Assembly (NCBI GenBank): GCA_023429365.1
Contig: JAEYVW010000231.1
Location: forward strand, 1 to 5,446
Reading direction: 5' to 3'
From: Bacteroidota bacterium
GTDB lineage: Bacteria > Bacteroidota > Bacteroidia > Chitinophagales > Chitinophagaceae
DNA: 5,446 nucleotides
Shown: positions 4,897 to 5,446 of the stretch, piece by piece
How the letters are laid out: every line of letters begins with the position of its first letter
Numbering within the stretch: the stretch's first letter is position 1
The notes under the pieces: model-generated
The model's input: the letters and a program-made list of their open reading frames with translations, nothing else
Told to the model about the DNA's origin: nothing
Database searches by the model: none
Position numbers and translations under genes: made by a program

Positions 4897-5446
4897 ATGA
4901 AAAAGAGGACCCTGATTTTTTTATGCGGATTATTATTTATGTCGGCTGGCGCACAGCCGCCGGGGTTGCACCTGGCAGCCAGTGATCAAACGATAACCCA
5001 TGGCACCTGGCAAACCTGGCACCCCAACGGATCGCCCCGTGATTCCGGTACATTTCGCAAGGGATTACCGGATGGAGTTTGGAAACATTGGGACGACCAG
5101 GGACAATTGCTGGTTTTCAGGACTTATAGCGCCGATAAATACCAACGTGTGAAACTCGCCACGCTACGGTACCATCCCAGGCGGGCCACCTACCCGCTGG
5201 CAAAGATGTATGCTGATAACCGGGAAGCTGCGCTCTACCACTTGCGTGCAGAATCTTCTTTCGATACACAAAGTAAAACCGGGGCTGCAAGCTCCGGTGT
5301 CATAAATAACGGAAATAACAATTATAAGCCCGTTTTTAACCGTTCCCTTCATCATGGTTTGTACATGAATTTTTATCCTGGCAACACACTCAAAGATTCT
5401 GGATATTACCAGGACGGGTTGCGCCACGGTATTTGGAAAACGGTCA
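4897..5446 (+). CDS. Secreted MORN-type repeat protein, 5' part (runs off the window)
   Basis: The frame is open for 183 codons to the window end, with no stop. MKKRTLIFLCGLLFMSAGAQ is a signal peptide with probable cleavage after AGA (17-19). Cys10 does not sit in a lipobox, so export as a soluble protein is likely. Two repeat units of the MORN_2/YwqK type are visible. The first is at about 36-75 (HGTWQTWHPNG, then DSGTFRKGLPDGVWKHW). The second begins at about 153 (HGLYMNFYPGNTLKDSGYY, then DGLRHGIWK) and continues past the edge. Between them, about 75 residues without the repeat hold an Asn-rich stretch (NNGNNN, 137-142). Such repeats are common in Bacteroidota exported proteins and have no assigned enzymatic activity. 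The ATG at 4897 gives the signal peptide and sits just behind a strong -7 box. The complete protein length is unknown. Confidence 0.82.
   Translation, partial: MKKRTLIFLCGLLFMSAGAQPPGLHLAASDQTITHGTWQTWHPNGSPRDSGTFRKGLPDGVWKHWDDQGQLLVFRTYSADKYQRVKLATLRYHPRRATYPLAKMYADNREAALYHLRAESSFDTQSKTGAASSGVINNGNNNYKPVFNRSLHHGLYMNFYPGNTLKDSGYYQDGLRHGIWKTV

Noticed and set aside
4897..4926. Cys10 of the MORN-type protein as a lipoprotein attachment site
   Set aside because: The residues before it (IFL) do not fit a lipobox, while an AGA signal peptidase I site follows nine residues later.

Overview
The window looks like chromosomal DNA of a Bacteroidota bacterium, most likely a Sphingobacteriia/Chitinophagia-type organism. 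The evidence is threefold: start codons lack Shine-Dalgarno sequences and sit behind AT-rich leaders; perfect TAnnTTTG elements (the Bacteroidota -7 box) lie just upstream of plausible starts at 2527-2534 and 4870-4877; and the exported proteins have short signal peptides ending in Ala-Gln. This assignment is an inference from signals and protein style, not from a marker gene.

Layout. Positions 1-878 (minus strand) hold an error-prone polymerase V cassette: umuD, then umuC, overlapping by 17 nt, with umuC cut by the window edge. The 151-bp AT-rich gap upstream of umuD carries nested palindromes, including a perfect 8-2-8 inverted repeat that could be the operator. A divergent 61-codon basic small protein follows (1030-1215). 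It converges on a secreted alkaline phosphatase (1259-2359, minus strand). A 411-bp divergent intergenic region (2360-2770) carries a possible phosphatase promoter, a perfect -7 box, a 53-codon ORF starting about where transcription should begin, and three hairpins. It therefore reads as a long structured leader for the next gene. That gene (2771-4339) encodes a membrane-anchored, FMN- and [3Fe-4S]-binding glutamate synthase-family protein. Next are an Rnk-like GreA/GreB C-terminal domain protein (4415-4840) and the 5' part of a secreted MORN-type repeat protein (4897 to the end, cut by the window).

How they fit together. UmuD' and UmuC form the translesion polymerase Pol V and are clearly one translationally coupled unit. 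The remaining genes look like independent housekeeping or accessory functions: phosphate scavenging outside the cytoplasm, a GOGAT-like oxidoreductase of uncertain substrate, an RNA-polymerase-associated factor and an exported repeat protein. I see no CRISPR array, tRNA, rRNA, insertion sequence or recognisable defence system. The least explained parts are the umuD upstream palindromes and the 2535-2770 leader.
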